From Bifidobacterium bohemicum DSM 22767 (GTDB lineage: Bacteria > Actinomycetota > Actinomycetes > Actinomycetales > Bifidobacteriaceae): DNA of 64,000 bases. Made by a program: the position numbers and the translations under genes. Positions within the stretch are counted from its first letter, which is position 1. Every line of letters begins with the position of its first letter. The notes below the pieces were generated by a model. It saw only the letters and a program-made list of their open reading frames with translations. It was not told the DNA's origin and ran no database searches. Below, piece by piece: positions 61,885-64,000 of this stretch. The stretch is from NCBI RefSeq assembly GCF_000741525.1, contig NZ_JGYP01000004.1, positions 1 through 64,000 of the forward strand, read 5' to 3'.

Positions 61885-63236
61885 ACGGAGCCATTGCTGA
61901 CGCGTTGCCTGATATTCCACGTCTTTATACCGCCATCTGCGAGTGGCTAGCCTGCGTGGTCTATCTTTTGGTGGTCTATCGGCGGGTGCCGCAATGGCGC
62001 ACCGGGTTGGTCGCAGCCATAAGCCTGCCCTGCATAATAGCAATACAATGTTTTGATGGCGCGGCAAGCCTCGACTTCTGGGTGTTCGGCATGCTACTCG
62101 CCTTTGCGGCCATGTATTTGACCGTATTCCTCGCAAGCGGCACCACCGCCCGCGAGGGACTTTACATCACCGCACGCGCGTTCGTGCTGGCCGAGCTGGT
62201 CGCGTCACTGCACTGGCAGATCGTCACTACCCCAAGAGCGGGAACGGCTGACGGCCCATGGGTGGAGCCGGGCATGATCGGTGGGTTCGTCTCGTGGGCG
62301 CTGCCGGCGATCGTGCTTGTCGTCTCGTACGCCCTCTGTTTCGGGGGCGCCTGGGCCATCGAGCGTCATAATTTCAGTCGGGTCTCGTCGGCTTCGCCGG
62401 GGCGCGCCGCCACGATCGGTGCCGTGGCCATCACCATCGTCACGTTCGCAATGAGCAATCTGAGTTTCATTACCACCAATACTCCTTTCTCCGGCCAGTT
62501 CGGCCGTGAGGTCTTTTACATTCGGACGCTGGTGGACCTGTGCGGCTACGCGATTCTGTATGCCCAGCAGGAGCAGACGCGTGCCCTGCAGGCGAGCGCG
62601 GAGCTGAACTCCATCGAAGCTCGGTTGCAGAGCGAGCACCAGGAATATCTGCAATCCAAGGAGAATATCGAGTCGCTGGGCCGAATCGCCCACGACCTGA
62701 AGCATCAGATCACGGCCCTGCGGGCGGAGGTAGACCCCGAACGAGTGTCGGCGGGGTTCGATGGCCTTGAGGCGAGCGTCAGGCAGTACAGCGCCCAGCA
62801 GCATACCGGCAACCCCGTTCTTGACGTCATCATCACCAGTAAGTCGCAGGCCGCGGCCCGCAGGAGCATTACATTCACGGCCGTCGCCGACGGCGAACTG
62901 CTCGACCCGCTCAGTTCCATGGACATCGCCACGCTTTTCGGCAACGCGCTTGACAACGCCATTGAGGCGACGGCGCCGGTGACCGACCCGGAACGGCGTC
63001 TAATCAAGCTGGCGCTGTACGCACATGGCAATTTCACCGTGATTCGGGTCGAAAACTACTATGAATCCGCTCTTTCAAAAGACGGGGAGGGCAATCTGCG
63101 CTCGACGAAGGCTGATTCGCACACGCACGGTTTCGGCGTCAAGTCAATCCGGCACATTGCGGCCCAATATGGTGGCAACGTCACCATCAAGACGGAAGAT
63201 CACTGGTTCACCCTGACTGTGCTGCTGCCGAGATAA
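61881..63236 (+). CDS. Sensor histidine kinase, GHKL type (AgrC-like)
   Basis: A 451-residue membrane kinase. Six hydrophobic segments fill residues about 15-225, a coiled-coil linker follows (SAELNSIEARLQSEHQEYL), then R-I-A-H-D-L-K-H-Q-I with candidate phospho-His271 or 275, the N-box L-F-G-N-A-L-D-N-A-I-E-A and the glycine box T-H-G-F-G-V-K-S-I. This is the HPK10/AgrC architecture, which senses peptides in Gram-positive bacteria. It should phosphorylate the LytTR regulator. No peptide-processing protease is in view. Confidence 0.88.
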   Translation: MNGAIADALPDIPRLYTAICEWLACVVYLLVVYRRVPQWRTGLVAAISLPCIIAIQCFDGAASLDFWVFGMLLAFAAMYLTVFLASGTTAREGLYITARAFVLAELVASLHWQIVTTPRAGTADGPWVEPGMIGGFVSWALPAIVLVVSYALCFGGAWAIERHNFSRVSSASPGRAATIGAVAITIVTFAMSNLSFITTNTPFSGQFGREVFYIRTLVDLCGYAILYAQQEQTRALQASAELNSIEARLQSEHQEYLQSKENIESLGRIAHDLKHQITALRAEVDPERVSAGFDGLEASVRQYSAQQHTGNPVLDVIITSKSQAAARRSITFTAVADGELLDPLSSMDIATLFGNALDNAIEATAPVTDPERRLIKLALYAHGNFTVIRVENYYESALSKDGEGNLRSTKADSHTHGFGVKSIRHIAAQYGGNVTIKTEDHWFTLTVLLPR

Positions 63237-63383
63237 GGGCGCAACCACGAACGGGAAAGTCCGGTGACCGTCCGCGCGGATCGGGTTTCGCTCACCACAG
63301 GCAAGCGAAACCAGCGCACCAACCCGCAGCAACTCATCCATCCCGATGGGGATGCCGCACGGCAGTCCGACCGGGTTCGAGCG

Positions 63384-63902
63384 CTACTCGCCGGCCTTCT
63401 TGGATTTGTCGGGCGTGATCCACCATTTGAGCAGGGGGTAGCTGATGATGACGGCCAGCAGGGTGTTGACCACGGAGGCGATGGTCGAGGAAATGGCGTC
63501 GTTCCAACCCAAGTTCTTGCACAAGGTCGTGACGTAGCCAGGCAGGAGCAGCCCGCACACCACAATGATGACGGCGAGGATCGCGTACTTCCAGGCGGTC
63601 GAACGGAAGCTCGCATCGGATTTGAAGACCCATTTCATCTGCACGACGAAATTCACGGCCTGCGCCAGAATCTCCGCGATGAGGAAGGTGAGGAAACCAC
63701 CCAGCCCGTTGGTCGATGGCTTTTCATAGTTGAAAATCAGGAAGCTGAACGGTTGTGTCAGGTTCAGCGCATGCACGAACACGGCCGTAAGAATCCACAC
63801 GCATACGAAGCGGGTGATCGTCGAGATGTTCGACAGCACGTTGAATTTGATGAACTCCCACAGGTTCGGGTACTTCGCAATCAGGCGACGGCAGGCGGCC
63901 AT
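63384..63902 (-). CDS. GtrA-like membrane protein, perhaps extending past the edge
   Basis: From ATG 63902 the product is 172 residues with four hydrophobic segments (FIKFNVLSNISTITRFVCVWIL, GFLTFLIAEILAQAVNFVVQ, YAILAVIIVVCGLLLPGY and ISSTIASVVNTLLAVIISYPL), as in GtrA proteins that help flip lipid-linked sugars. The frame stays open from 63902 to the window end at 64000 with Ser/Ala/Thr-rich codons, so the true start may lie outside. Substrate is unknown. Confidence 0.7.
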   Translation of the reverse strand: MAACRRLIAKYPNLWEFIKFNVLSNISTITRFVCVWILTAVFVHALNLTQPFSFLIFNYEKPSTNGLGGFLTFLIAEILAQAVNFVVQMKWVFKSDASFRSTAWKYAILAVIIVVCGLLLPGYVTTLCKNLGWNDAISSTIASVVNTLLAVIISYPLLKWWITPDKSKKAGE

Positions 63903-64000
63903 GAAACCGGTTGCGCCGGCGACGGCCGACGTGGCGTCGCTCGCGGGGACCGACGTGCCATCGGAAGCGGCATGGCGGTCACCCGCGACGTTCGCGCCGT

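Overview
The window looks like a high-GC bifidobacterial chromosome, closest in feel to Bifidobacterium longum. This is inferred from the rRNA sequences with a tRNA-free 16S-23S spacer, the many intracellular glycosidases, the sugar importers without their own ATPase, and the raffinose-type alpha-galactosidase cluster. No database search was possible, so the species is not certain.

1-8.1 kb: a complete rRNA operon on the minus strand (16S, 23S, 5S). The first 202 bases repeat this operon's leader exactly, so a second rRNA operon in the same orientation begins here and runs off the left edge. Between the two lie an AT-rich stretch, a YefM/YoeB-type toxin-antitoxin pair and a GNAT acetyltransferase.

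8.4-36.2 kb: after a sirtuin gene comes a large glycan-degradation region whose content fits xyloglucan use. A TetR-type regulator faces a cellobiose phosphorylase (GH94) and an esterase. Next is a co-directional minus-strand block of eleven genes: two ABC permeases, two paralogous binding proteins, GH29, GH3, GH31 (YicI-like alpha-xylosidase), GH43, an intracellular GH5, a secreted GH5-X2-CBM46 enzyme split by a frameshift, and GH42. A strong promoter (TTGACA, 17 bases, TATTAT) stands before it. A YesL-type membrane protein and a beta-lactamase-fold hydrolase diverge from it. Together these could cut xyloglucan outside the cell, import oligosaccharides, strip fucose, galactose, arabinose and xylose, and phosphorolyse the remaining cellobiose.

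36.2-46.9 kb: a decayed threonine dehydratase remnant, a fused trehalose-6-phosphate synthase/phosphatase, and an alpha-galactoside cluster (two permeases, binding protein, ROK regulator, GH36).

47-64 kb: mostly housekeeping genes (tadA, a Na+/H+ antiporter, an esterase, dcd, rlmB, a DUF4032 protein), then an MsmK-type ATPase that could energise both sugar importers, an amino-acid ABC transporter, and a LytTR regulator / GHKL kinase pair with a 40-codon ORF coupled between them. A GtrA-like membrane protein ends the window and may continue past the edge.
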